A program made the translations under genes and the position numbers. Of a DNA stretch of 64,000 nt, positions 33,838-42,056 are shown in pieces. This DNA comes from Streptomyces sp. NBC_01288 (lineage in GTDB: Bacteria > Actinomycetota > Actinomycetes > Streptomycetales > Streptomycetaceae). The first letter of the stretch is position 1, and each line of letters begins with the position of its first letter. The notes under the pieces are model-generated. The model was not told the DNA's origin, did no database searches, and saw only the letters and a program-made list of their open reading frames with translations. Where the stretch lies: the NCBI RefSeq assembly GCF_035982055.1, contig NZ_CP108427.1:7625001-7689000 (forward strand). Reading direction: 5' to 3'.

Positions 33838-35634
33838 CTACTTCTGGTAGATGGCCTCGATCTCGTCCGCGTAGTCCTTGGCCACCACATTGCGCTTGAG
33901 CTTCAGCGACGGCGTCAGGTGGCCCGACTCCTCCGTGAACTGGGAGGACAGAATGCGGAACTTCCGCACCGATTCCGCCTTCGACACCGCGGCGTTGCCG
34001 TCGTCGACCGCGTCCTGGACCGCCCGCACCAGGTCCGGATCGTCACGCAGCGACGCCGCGGTGGAACCCACCGGCTTGCCGTGCTCGGCGGCCCAGCGGC
34101 CCAGGAACTCGTCGTCGATGGTGACCAGCGCGCCCACGAAGGGCCGCCCGTCGCCGACGACCATGCACTCCGCGACCAGCGCGTGCGCGCGGATGCGGTC
34201 CTCGATCACGGCCGGGGCGACGTTCTTGCCGCCCGCGGTGACGATGATCTCCTTCTTGCGGCCCGTGATGCTGAGGTAGCCGTCCTCGTCGAGGGTGCCG
34301 ATGTCCCCGGTGTGGAACCAGCCGTCGGCCAGCGCCTCGGCCGTGGCGGCCTCGTTGTTCCAGTAGCCCTTGAACAGGTGCTCGCCGTGCAGCAGCACCT
34401 CGCCGTCGTCCGCGATGCGCACGACCGAGCCGGGCAGCGGCTGGCCGACCGTACCGATCTTCGTCCGGTCCCAGGGGTTGAACGCGGTGGCCGCGCAGGA
34501 CTCGGTCAGGCCGTAGCCCTCCAGGACCGTGAAGCCGATGCCGCGGAAGAAGTGACCCAGGCGCTCGCCCAGCGGGGCGCCGCCGGAGATCGCGTACTCG
34601 CCCTTGCCGCCGAGCACCGCGCGCAGCTTGCTGTAGACGAGCTTGTCGAACGTCTTGTACTTGATCTTCAGCCCGAGCGACGGACCCGCCGGGGTGTCCA
34701 GCGCGCGGCTGTACAGGATCGCGGTGTCGGCCGCCTTGTCGAAGATCTTGCCCTTGCCGTCCGCCTGCGCCTTGGCCCGCGCGGAGTTGTAGACCTTCTC
34801 GAAGACACGCGGCACGCCGAGGATCAACGTCGGCCGGAACGAGGCCAGTTCGTCGGTGAGGTTCTTGATGTCCGGGACCAGGCCCAGCTTGATCGGCGCC
34901 ATCATCGGCGCGATCTGCACCAGCCGCCCGAAGACGTGCGCGAGCGGCAGGAACAGCAGCACCGAGCACTCGCCGGTGCGGAACAGCGGGCGCAGCCGCT
35001 CCACGATGTTGCCGCACTCCGCGAAGAAGCTGCGGTGGGTGAGCACACAGCCCTTGGGGCGACCCGTAGTACCGGAGGTGTACACGATGGTCGCCGGGTC
35101 GTCGGCCTTCGCCAGCGAGCTGCGCTCCTCGACGGTCGCGTCGGTGATGTCCTTGCCCGCGCGGTCCAGCTCGTCGATCGCGCCGGCGTCGATCTGCCAC
35201 ACGTGCTTGAGCGCGGGCAGCTGCGCCCGCACCGACTCGACGGTGGCCGCGTGCCCGTCCTGCTCGACGACGACGGCCGTGGCGCCCGAGTCGGAGAGGA
35301 TCCACTGCACCTGCTCCGGCGAGCTGGTCTCGTACACCGGCACGGTGATCGCGCCCGCGCACCAGATCGCGAAGTCGAGCAGCGTCCACTCGTACCGCGT
35401 GCGGGACATCAGGCCGACCCGGTCGCCGGGCTGGACGCCGGAGGCGATGAGCCCCTTGGCGGCGGCGTGCACCTCGGCGAGGAAGACCGTGGCGGTCACG
35501 TCCTGCCAGCCGCCGTTCGCTTTGCGGGCGATCACGGCGACATCTGGGTGCTGCGCGGCGTTTCTGCGGACGATGTCGGTCAGATTGCCGTCCGCAGGGA
35601 CCTCGTACAAAGCCGGAAGGCTGAACTCGCGCAA
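33838..35634 (-). CDS. Long-chain fatty acid-CoA ligase (FadD15-like)
   Basis: A 598-residue AMP-forming acyl-CoA synthetase. Motifs seen are the P-loop IVYTSGTTGRPKGCVLTH, LEGYGLTESCAA, WFHTGDIGTLDEDGYLSITG and the C-terminal lysine region PSLKLKRN. It activates long-chain fatty acids. TTG 35634 follows AGGAG. The M. tuberculosis equivalent Rv2187 (fadD15) lies in the same block near pimB'. It may supply acyl-CoA for the acyltransferase at 43039 or for phospholipid mannoside acylation, which is inference. Confidence 0.93.
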   Translation of the reverse strand: MREFSLPALYEVPADGNLTDIVRRNAAQHPDVAVIARKANGGWQDVTATVFLAEVHAAAKGLIASGVQPGDRVGLMSRTRYEWTLLDFAIWCAGAITVPVYETSSPEQVQWILSDSGATAVVVEQDGHAATVESVRAQLPALKHVWQIDAGAIDELDRAGKDITDATVEERSSLAKADDPATIVYTSGTTGRPKGCVLTHRSFFAECGNIVERLRPLFRTGECSVLLFLPLAHVFGRLVQIAPMMAPIKLGLVPDIKNLTDELASFRPTLILGVPRVFEKVYNSARAKAQADGKGKIFDKAADTAILYSRALDTPAGPSLGLKIKYKTFDKLVYSKLRAVLGGKGEYAISGGAPLGERLGHFFRGIGFTVLEGYGLTESCAATAFNPWDRTKIGTVGQPLPGSVVRIADDGEVLLHGEHLFKGYWNNEAATAEALADGWFHTGDIGTLDEDGYLSITGRKKEIIVTAGGKNVAPAVIEDRIRAHALVAECMVVGDGRPFVGALVTIDDEFLGRWAAEHGKPVGSTAASLRDDPDLVRAVQDAVDDGNAAVSKAESVRKFRILSSQFTEESGHLTPSLKLKRNVVAKDYADEIEAIYQK

Positions 35635-35930
35635 GACTGCTGCTCCTCATAGGGCGCCGGCGCCACGACGTTGTGTGATGCGACGGTCCGGTCCAAGACT
35701 CGGGCAGGTGCGTCAGGACCCGGTGGTTGAAATCCTGAGCACGACTGGACTGCCCGGACGTTACCCGTCGGTATGGGTCCTACGACAGGGGGGTCCGGCG
35801 AGATGTTCGCTGCGTCACACAGATTGGTGTTTCCTCGCGCACAGTAGTCCACGCCTTTCTTGACTGGCCAGTAACCGCAAGCTCCGCCGCCACTGTTCAC
35901 GTTTGCCGCACACGCCTACGCTTGATCGTC
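35635..35930. promoter_or_regulatory. Divergent promoter region, ligase / metallophosphoesterase
   Basis: A ~296-base gap. TACGCT (35917-35922) ends 8 bases before the ATG at 35931, a leaderless promoter for the phosphoesterase. TTGACT with the palindrome ACTGGCCAGT (35863-35872) lies further upstream. Nothing else is recognisable. Confidence 0.4.
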
Positions 35931-36728
35931 ATGGCACCCACACCGGCCGGTAACTCCGGGACGCGCATCCATGTGGTCAGCGACGTGCACGGCAACGCCC
36001 GTGACCTGGCCAGATCCGGCGAAGGTGCCGACGCCCTGATCTGCCTGGGCGACCTGGTCCTCTTCCTCGACTACGCCGACCACGCGCGCGGGATCTTCCC
36101 CGAACTCTTCGGTGAGGAGAACGCCGACCGCCTGGTCGAGCTGCGCACCGCCCGCCGCTTCGAGGAGGCCCGCGAACTGGGCGCCCGCCTCTGGTCCGGC
36201 GTCGGCGGCGACCGGGCGGCCCTGATCGAGAAGGCGGTCCGGAAACAGTACGCCGAGATGTTCGCCGCCTTCCCCTCCCCGACGTACGCCACCTACGGCA
36301 ACGTCGACATGCCGACCCTGTGGTCCGAGTACGCCGGCCCCGGAACCACCGTGCTCGACGGCGAGCGCGTCGAGATCGGCGGCTGGACGTTCGGCTTCGT
36401 CGGCGGCGGCCTCCGCACCCCCATGCGCACCCCGTACGAGATCAGCGACGAGGAGTACGCGGCCAAGATCGAGGCGGTCGGCGAGGTCGACGTCCTCTGC
36501 ACCCACATCCCGCCCGAGGTCCCCGAGCTGGTCTACGACACCGTCGCGCGCCGCTTCGAACGCGGCAGCCGCGCCCTCCTGGACGCCATCCGCCGCACCA
36601 GGCCCCGCTATTCACTGTTCGGCCACGTCCACCAGCCGCTCGTGCGCCGGATGCGGATCGGGGCGACCGAGTGCGTGAACGTGGGGCACTTCGCGGGGAG
36701 CGGCAAGCCGTGGGTGCTGGAGTGGTGA
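35931..36728 (+). CDS. Calcineurin-like metallophosphoesterase
   Basis: A 265-residue phosphoesterase with the five-motif dimetal site: VVSDVHGN, CLGDLVLF, YATYGNVD, CTHIPPE and LFGHVHQP. Its substrate is unknown; the family includes protein, nucleotide and phosphodiester hydrolases. ATG 35931 is favoured over TTG 35922, since no Shine-Dalgarno exists for either and the -10-like box fits a leaderless ATG. It is soluble with no signal. Confidence 0.9.
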   Translation: MAPTPAGNSGTRIHVVSDVHGNARDLARSGEGADALICLGDLVLFLDYADHARGIFPELFGEENADRLVELRTARRFEEARELGARLWSGVGGDRAALIEKAVRKQYAEMFAAFPSPTYATYGNVDMPTLWSEYAGPGTTVLDGERVEIGGWTFGFVGGGLRTPMRTPYEISDEEYAAKIEAVGEVDVLCTHIPPEVPELVYDTVARRFERGSRALLDAIRRTRPRYSLFGHVHQPLVRRMRIGATECVNVGHFAGSGKPWVLEW

Positions 36729-36875
36729 CCTCCTCCTGACTTCGCCCTGACCTCCTCCTGATGTCCGCAGGTAGGGGGTGCGGTAAGGGGGTTGGCGGGG
36801 AGGTAGCCTTCACGCTGCACGCACATGCGCACGACGACGACGCCCTGCCGGTCCGCATCTGGAGGAGCCACAGCG

Positions 36876-37340
36876 ATGGCGGAACACACCAGTTCGAGCA
36901 TCACGATCGAGGCGGCACCGGCCGAAGTGATGGAAGTGATCGCCGACTTCGCCCGCTACCCGGACTGGACCGGCGAGGTGAAGGAGGCGGACGTCCTCAA
37001 GACCGACGAACGCGGCCGCGCCGAACAGGTCCGCCTCGTCATGGACGCCGGCGCGATCAAGGACGACCAGACCCTCGCGTACACCTGGACCGGCGACAAC
37101 GAGGTCTCCTGGACCCTCGTCAAGTCCCAGATGCTGCGCTCCCTGGACGGCTCGTACCTCCTCAAGCCGTCGGGCGCGGGCGCCACCGAGGTCACGTACC
37201 TCCTCACCGTGGACGTCAAGATCCCGATGCTGGGCATGATCAAGCGCAAGGCCGAGAAGGTCATCATCGACCGGGCGTTGGCGGGGTTGAAGAAGCGGGT
37301 GGAGTCGGGCGAGCCGCCGGTGGAGACGGGCGAGAAGTAG
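36876..37340 (+). CDS. SRPBCC (START-like) lipid-binding fold protein
   Basis: A 154-residue polyketide cyclase/dehydrase-like protein with a hydrophobic-cavity helix-grip fold: SSSITIEAAPAEVMEVIADF, YPDWTGEVKEA, a beta-rich centre and the long C-terminal helix (KAEKVIIDRALAGLKKRVE). ATG 36876 follows GGAGGAG. Rv2185c is the likely counterpart in the same syntenic block beside the ATPase gene. It probably binds or shuttles a lipid or other hydrophobic ligand; no catalytic residues can be assigned. Confidence 0.85.
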   Translation: MAEHTSSSITIEAAPAEVMEVIADFARYPDWTGEVKEADVLKTDERGRAEQVRLVMDAGAIKDDQTLAYTWTGDNEVSWTLVKSQMLRSLDGSYLLKPSGAGATEVTYLLTVDVKIPMLGMIKRKAEKVIIDRALAGLKKRVESGEPPVETGEK

Positions 37341-37359
37341 GGCCTTTTCGGCGCCGGCG

Positions 37360-37634
37360 GGCGTTCCTGGCCCGTGCGGTGCCTTTCTGACGTGGGTCGG
37401 CGTATCCAGTCCGCGCGGCGCCTTCCTGACGCGGGCCCGTGCTGTCCGGTCCGTGCGGTGTCTTTCCGATGCGGGGCGGCGCTACGCAGTTCGTGCGGCG
37501 CCTCTCTGACGCCGGCCGGCTGTATCCAGTCTTGCGGTGCGTTGCTGAGACGGGCCGGCACCGTCCAACTCGTCCGGCGCCTTTCGAACGAGGGCCGGCA
37601 TCACCCAGCCCGTCCGGCGTTTGAGGACGAGGCC
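37360..37634 (+). repeat. Seven-unit degenerate tandem repeat (38-40 bp)
   Basis: The units start at 37360, 37399, 37438, 37478, 37518, 37557 and 37597 and measure 39, 39, 40, 40, 39, 40 and 38 bases. Most read GGC..TCCAGTCCGTGCGGCGCC then TTTCTGACGCGGGCC. Unit 7 contains the 29-bp dispersed element also found at 426-454. The array fills most of the 37341-37715 gap and is not coding. Confidence 0.85.
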
Positions 37635-37715
37635 CCTTCAGGGCCGACGGAGGTCCGGGGACGGAGCCTCCGGCAGCGGCGCTCAACCCCCACCGAGCGA
37701 CTACCGTTCACTCAT

Positions 37716-38888
37716 ATGCGTACCATCCTGATCACCGGCCCAGGCGGCAGCGGCCGCAGCACCCTCGCCGCAGCCACCGCCCAAGCCGCCGCAGGCACCG
37801 GCACCCGGACCCTCCTCCTCGGTGCCGACCGCGGCGACACCCTAGGCGCCGCCCTGGGCGTGGTGACGGGAGCGGCCCCAGTGGAAGCCGCCGAGAACCT
37901 CACGGCATGGCGCCCCGACGCCACGGAGTCCTTCCGTGCGGACCTCACCGCCTTCCAGGACCGCGCCTCCACCGCCCTCGAACTCCTCGGCGCGGCCCGC
38001 CTGGACGCGGAAGAGGTGACCCCCCTCCCCGGCGCCGAGGAACTGGCCCTCCTCCGGGCCCTCAGGGACGCGGCCCTGTCCGAGGCCTACGACCTCCTCG
38101 TCGTGGACCTCCCGCCCACCCCCCACGCGCTCGCACTCCTCGCCCTCCCCGAAGAACTCCGCCGCTACCTACGCCGCCTCCTCCCGGCGGAGCGCCAGGC
38201 GGCCCGCGCCCTCCGCCCGGTCCTCGGCCGCCTCGCCGGCGTCCCGATGCCCTCGGAGTGGCTCTACGACACGGCCGGCCGCTGGGACGTCGAACTGGCC
38301 GCCGTGGAAGCGGTTCTCGCCGACCGGAACACGACCGTACGACTGGTCGCCGAGCCCGGACCGGCGGGCGCCGACGCCGTCCGCGAGGCCGGACTCGCGC
38401 TCGCCCTGCGCGGCCTGCGCCCCGACGTGCTGGTCGCCAACCGGGTGCTGCCCGAGTCCGTCGAGGACACCTGGCTCGCCGGCCTCAACGCGCAGCAGCG
38501 CAAGACCCTGGACGAGTGGCAGGGGACGTACGACGACGTCCGGCACGTCCCGCACCTCGGCCACGACCCGCGCGGCACCGACGACCTCACCGCGCTCGCC
38601 GTGCCCGGTGTCACCGAGGCCGGTTCCGCGGTCGAGTGGCCGGTCACCGACCGGCTGGCCGAGGACGGCGTGCTGGTCTGGGGCATTCCGCTGCCCGGCG
38701 CGATACGGGACGAGCTGGACCTGGTCCGGCGCGGCGACGAACTCGTCGTCACCGTCGGCCGGTTCCGCCGGATCGTGCCGCTGCCGTCGGCCCTGCGCCG
38801 CTGCACCGTGGCCGGCGCCGCCCTGCGCGAGGGCGAACTGCGCATCCGTTTCGCCCCCGACCCGGACCTGTGGCCGCAGGGAAGGTGA
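37716..38888 (+). CDS. ArsA/Get3-like ATPase with degenerate P-loop
   Basis: A 390-residue member of the deviant-Walker P-loop group. The N-terminal loop reads GPGGSGRST (residues 8-16), where active ArsA/Get3 proteins have GKGGVGKT: both lysines are missing. The later LVVDLPPTPHALALLALPE corresponds to the DTAPTGHTLRLL motif. The C-terminal part has a beta-rich domain (WGIPLPGAIRDELDL). ATG 37716 has TACCGT 8 bases upstream and no Shine-Dalgarno. The counterpart is Rv2184c beside the SRPBCC gene. It may bind rather than hydrolyse nucleotide. Confidence 0.8.
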   Translation: MRTILITGPGGSGRSTLAAATAQAAAGTGTRTLLLGADRGDTLGAALGVVTGAAPVEAAENLTAWRPDATESFRADLTAFQDRASTALELLGAARLDAEEVTPLPGAEELALLRALRDAALSEAYDLLVVDLPPTPHALALLALPEELRRYLRRLLPAERQAARALRPVLGRLAGVPMPSEWLYDTAGRWDVELAAVEAVLADRNTTVRLVAEPGPAGADAVREAGLALALRGLRPDVLVANRVLPESVEDTWLAGLNAQQRKTLDEWQGTYDDVRHVPHLGHDPRGTDDLTALAVPGVTEAGSAVEWPVTDRLAEDGVLVWGIPLPGAIRDELDLVRRGDELVVTVGRFRRIVPLPSALRRCTVAGAALREGELRIRFAPDPDLWPQGR

Positions 38889-38969
38889 GGATCGGTGGGT
38901 GCGGAGCCGTGAAGCACGTACGCCCATTCGGGTAACGTCGTAGAGACGAACCGTAGTCAGGAGTCCGTC

Positions 38970-39467
38970 ATGAGCGAAGAGCTCCCCCCGTCCGACGCCC
39001 GCAAGGACGAGGCGCTCGACGAGGTACGGGCGACCGACGCCGACGCCTGGGCGACGGCGGCCGCCGAAGACCTCGCGGCGGAGAAGGCCCGCCGCCGCAC
39101 CCAGTACGGTCAGCCCCCGGGCTCGGCCGCCGAGGAACTGCGCAAGCTCGTCGACACCGTCGCGGACAAGCTGTCCGGCCTCCAGTCCCCGCTGCTCGGC
39201 CAGGTCGCGGGACCGGCCGCCCAGCAGGTGGTGAAGCAGGTCGTCCAGCAGGCCAAGGCCGCCGTCGAGCCCGTCATCGAACGCAACCCGGACGTCTTCG
39301 ACCACCTCGCGGCGGCCGGCAGCGAACTCCTCGCCGCGTACCGCTCCGCGGTCCAGGCCCAGGAGCAGCGCTGGACGGCCCGCGACAGCGAGCTGAAGGA
39401 CCTGAAGGACGACCGCCGCGACCGGGGAGACGACTCCGGTCCCGGGGAGCGCATCGACCTGGACTAG
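38970..39467 (+). CDS. DUF5304 protein upstream of glucokinase (SCO2127-like)
   Basis: A 165-residue acidic, helix-rich soluble protein, with a conserved central stretch (EELRKLVDTVADKLSGLQ to AAVEPVIERNPDVFDHL). ATG 38970 follows CAGGAG. Its place directly before glkA matches S. coelicolor SCO2127, which has been reported to act together with glkA in restoring glucose repression. It has no enzyme motif. A long hairpin-forming leader separates it from glkA. Confidence 0.8.
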   Translation: MSEELPPSDARKDEALDEVRATDADAWATAAAEDLAAEKARRRTQYGQPPGSAAEELRKLVDTVADKLSGLQSPLLGQVAGPAAQQVVKQVVQQAKAAVEPVIERNPDVFDHLAAAGSELLAAYRSAVQAQEQRWTARDSELKDLKDDRRDRGDDSGPGERIDLD

Positions 39468-39473
39468 AAGTCC

Positions 39474-39598
39474 CTGAGGGCCCGCCGTCGGATTCGCGTC
39501 CGCCCGGCGGGCTCTGGTGCGCACCTCCCTCACCGCCACCAGAGCCCGCAGGGCCCGCCCAGCGGGCGAACGCCGCGATTCCGACGGCAGGCCCTCGG
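39474..39598 (+). promoter_or_regulatory. Nested hairpin leader upstream of glkA
   Basis: The outer arms 39474-39498 and 39574-39598 pair at 22 of 25 positions. The inner arms GCGGGCTCTGGTG (39507-39519) and CACCAGAGCCCGC (39537-39549) pair perfectly over 13 bp. The structure ends about 44 bases before the glkA ATG and could terminate or attenuate transcription from the preceding gene. TACGGT at 39600-39605 is a possible glkA -10 box. Confidence 0.55.
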
Positions 39599-39641
39599 GT
39601 ACGGTGGGCCGTAGCGGGGCTCGACCGAAACTGAGGGATTC

Positions 39642-40595
39642 ATGGGACTCACCATCGGCGTCGATATCGGCGGCACCAAGATCGCGGCCGGGGTGGTCGA
39701 CGAGGAAGGCAACATCCTCTCGACCCACAAGGTGCCGACCCCGGGTACGCCCGAGGGCATCGTGGACGCCATCGCCGCCGCGGTCGACGGAGCGCGCGCC
39801 GGGCACGAGATCGTCGGCGTGGGCATCGGTGCCGCCGGATACGTCAACCGTCAGCGCTCCACGGTCTACTTCGCGCCGAACATCGACTGGCGCCAGGAAC
39901 CGCTGAAGGAGAAGGTCGAGGCCCGCGTGGGCCTCCCCGTCGTCGTGGAGAACGACGCGAACGCCGCGGCCTGGGGCGAGTACAAGTTCGGCGCCGGCAA
40001 GGGCCACCGCAACGTCATCTGCATCACGCTCGGCACCGGCCTCGGCGGCGGCATCATCATCGGCAACAAGCTGCGCCGCGGACACTTCGGGGTGGCCGCC
40101 GAGTTCGGCCACATCCGCATGGTGCCGGACGGCCTGCTGTGCGGCTGCGGCTCACAGGGCTGCTGGGAGCAGTACGCGTCGGGCCGCGCGCTCGTGCGCT
40201 ACGCCAAGCAGCGCGCGAACGCCACCCCCGAGTCCGCGGAGGTGCTCCTCTCGCTCGGCGACGGCACCCCCGACGGCATCGAGGGCAAGCACATCTCCAT
40301 GGCCGCCCGGCAGGGCGACCCGGTCGCCGTCGACTCCTACCGCGAACTGGCCCGCTGGGCCGGCGCCGGCCTCGCCGACCTCGCCTCCCTCTTCGACCCC
40401 TCCGCCTTCATCGTCGGCGGCGGCCTCTCCGACGAGGGCGAGCTGGTCCTCGACCCCATCCGCAAGTCCTACAAACGCTGGCTGGTGGGCGGCAACTGGC
40501 GCCCGGTCGCCGACGTGATCGCGGCCCAGCTGGGCAACAAGGCGGGCATGGTGGGCGCGGCGGACCTGGCGAGGGAGCCGGACCCGATTATGTAA
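39642..40595 (+). CDS. glkA: ROK-family glucokinase
   Basis: A 317-residue ATP-dependent glucose kinase, nearly identical in pattern to S. coelicolor GlkA, the kinase needed for glucose uptake metabolism and carbon catabolite repression. Motifs are the phosphate loop GVDIGGTKIAAGVVD, the catalytic Asp in VVENDANAAAWGEY, GTGLGGGII and the ROK zinc-binding set (GHIRMVPDGLLCGCGSQGCW). ATG 39642 follows GAGGGA. It is preceded by the SCO2127-like gene and a structured leader; regulation is likely partly post-translational. Confidence 0.97.
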   Translation: MGLTIGVDIGGTKIAAGVVDEEGNILSTHKVPTPGTPEGIVDAIAAAVDGARAGHEIVGVGIGAAGYVNRQRSTVYFAPNIDWRQEPLKEKVEARVGLPVVVENDANAAAWGEYKFGAGKGHRNVICITLGTGLGGGIIIGNKLRRGHFGVAAEFGHIRMVPDGLLCGCGSQGCWEQYASGRALVRYAKQRANATPESAEVLLSLGDGTPDGIEGKHISMAARQGDPVAVDSYRELARWAGAGLADLASLFDPSAFIVGGGLSDEGELVLDPIRKSYKRWLVGGNWRPVADVIAAQLGNKAGMVGAADLAREPDPIM

Positions 40596-40616
40596 CCCAC
40601 CCCGCCTTTTGCTTTT

Positions 40617-40694
40617 AGGGGCGCGGGGAACTGCGCGATCAGCCACGTACCACTGGCAGTCGCCCACGTACCTCGCGCCCCGAGCTGTTCGGCG
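40617..40694 (+). repeat. Dispersed intergenic repeat copy
   Basis: A forward copy, AGGGGCGCGGGGAACTGCGC, ending CGAGCTGTTCGGCG, directly abutting the promoter of the next gene. Confidence 0.75.
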
Positions 40695-40707
40695 TAGATT
40701 GATCCAC

Positions 40708-41454
40708 ATGGTGCCGCTCCCCAACTCCCGCACAGACCCCGACGGTTCGGCGATCATCCGCGTCCTGAGCTACAACATCCGCTCGATGCGCGACGACACA
40801 GACGCCCTGGCCCGCGTCATCAGGGCCTGCGCCCCCGACCTCGTCCTGATCCAAGAGGCCCCCCTCTTCTTCCGCTGGCGCAAGAAGCTGGCCCGCCTCG
40901 CCTCCGCCTCCGGCCTGGTGGTCCTCTCCGGCGGAGGCACCGCAGCCGGCCCGGCGCTGTTGTGCTCACTCCGGGCAACGGTCGAGCGCACGGAGGACGT
41001 ACTCCTGCCACTGACCCCGGGCCAGTTCCGACGCGGCTTCGCCACCGCGGTCGTACGGTTCGGCGGCGCCCGCCTGGGAGTCCTCAGCTGTCACCTCAGC
41101 CTCCGCCAGGACGAACGCTACGAACAGGGCGGCATGCTGCTCGACCGGCTGGCCGGCATGGGCGTGGACCACGTGATCGCGGGCGGCGACCTCAACGACC
41201 GCCCCGACGGCCGGACTTTCGGCCGCCTGGCCAAGGAACTCCAGGACTGCTGGGCCACCGCCCCCTGGGGCGACGAGAACACCTGGACCCCCGGCAACCC
41301 CTTCCAGCGCATCGACGCGATCTTCGCGACGCAGGGCATCGAGGTGCTGGGCTGCGGGGTGCCCTCGGCCCAACCAGGAGTCACGGAGACGGACTTGAGG
41401 GCGGCCACGGACCACTTCCCGGTCCTGGCCGCCCTCAGGATCCCCGCGAGCTAG
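40708..41454 (+). CDS. Endonuclease/exonuclease/phosphatase family protein
   Basis: A 248-residue EEP-fold hydrolase. Metal and catalytic motifs are visible: LSYNIRSM, LIQEAP, CHLSLRQDERYEQ, AGGDLNDRPDG and ATDHFPVLAAL. The substrate may be DNA, a phosphoinositide or another phosphodiester. I start at ATG 40708 because TAGATT ends 7 bases upstream with no Shine-Dalgarno, which fits a leaderless mRNA; the frame open from 40609 passes through a dispersed repeat. Its stop overlaps the convergent membrane protein gene by 4 bases. Confidence 0.88.
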   Translation: MVPLPNSRTDPDGSAIIRVLSYNIRSMRDDTDALARVIRACAPDLVLIQEAPLFFRWRKKLARLASASGLVVLSGGGTAAGPALLCSLRATVERTEDVLLPLTPGQFRRGFATAVVRFGGARLGVLSCHLSLRQDERYEQGGMLLDRLAGMGVDHVIAGGDLNDRPDGRTFGRLAKELQDCWATAPWGDENTWTPGNPFQRIDAIFATQGIEVLGCGVPSAQPGVTETDLRAATDHFPVLAALRIPAS

Positions 41455-42056
41455 ACGACGGCCCCGCGTCCGGGATCGTCCCCGTCCTCCTCGTCCGTCC
41501 GCATCCGCATCACCAACGTGCCGAATCCGCCCAGGAATCCACCGATCCCGATGGTCGCCAGCCACCAGGTCATCTCCCAGCCGAGCAGCACCGCGAGCAG
41601 CAGCAGGATCGGGCCGCCGATCACCCCGAGCCAGGCGAACTTGGCGGTCGTGTCGGCGTCCGGCAGTGGTGGCGGCTCCGGCGGTACGAAGTGGCCCTCG
41701 TCGTCCTCGTCGAAGTCCTCCTCGGAGGAGTCCGGCGAGGTGAAGTCACGGGGACCGCCGACACCGGGCGCGAAGGAGACCGAACTGCCCAACGGCTTCG
41801 CGGGCGCCGGCGGCTCCTCCGCGGCTTTGTCCTTGGCGGTGCCTTTGTCCTGCTCCTTGGCCTTCGGCTGCTCGTCGTTCTTCTCGGGATCGAGCAGCGC
41901 GAGATCCTCGATCGACTTGAACGGCTTGGCGCCCGGCGGATCCTTGGGCTCGTCGCCGTACCCGGCGACGATCGCGGCCCACGCGGCCTCCTCGTCGAAC
42001 GGGACGCCCTGCTCGTCCGGTTCGAGGCCCTCGCGGTCGGAGTCGTGCTCAGCCAC
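41451..42056 (-). CDS. Two-helix membrane protein with long acidic N-terminus
   Basis: A 201-residue protein. About 140 residues of acidic/proline-rich, probably disordered cytoplasmic sequence precede two transmembrane helices (LGVIGGPILLLLAVLLGW and WLATIGIGGFLGGFGTLVM) and a short acidic tail. There is no catalytic motif. GTG 42056 overlaps the esterase stop by 8 bases, so it is cotranslated with that gene. The function is unknown; a scaffold or partner of the esterase/acyltransferase neighbourhood is conceivable. Confidence 0.8.
   Translation of the reverse strand: MAEHDSDREGLEPDEQGVPFDEEAAWAAIVAGYGDEPKDPPGAKPFKSIEDLALLDPEKNDEQPKAKEQDKGTAKDKAAEEPPAPAKPLGSSVSFAPGVGGPRDFTSPDSSEEDFDEDDEGHFVPPEPPPLPDADTTAKFAWLGVIGGPILLLLAVLLGWEMTWWLATIGIGGFLGGFGTLVMRMRTDEEDGDDPGRGAVV

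Noticed and set aside
33793..35652. 619-codon plus-strand frame over the acyl-CoA ligase gene
   Set aside because: The minus strand encodes a clear AMP-forming ligase with all motifs; the plus frame is its shadow.
37360..37634. CRISPR array
   Set aside because: Units are contiguous, degenerate and have no unique spacers; no cas genes are nearby.
40609..40707. Extended N-terminus of the EEP-family hydrolase
   Set aside because: It translates the dispersed repeat; ATG 40708 has a leaderless promoter.
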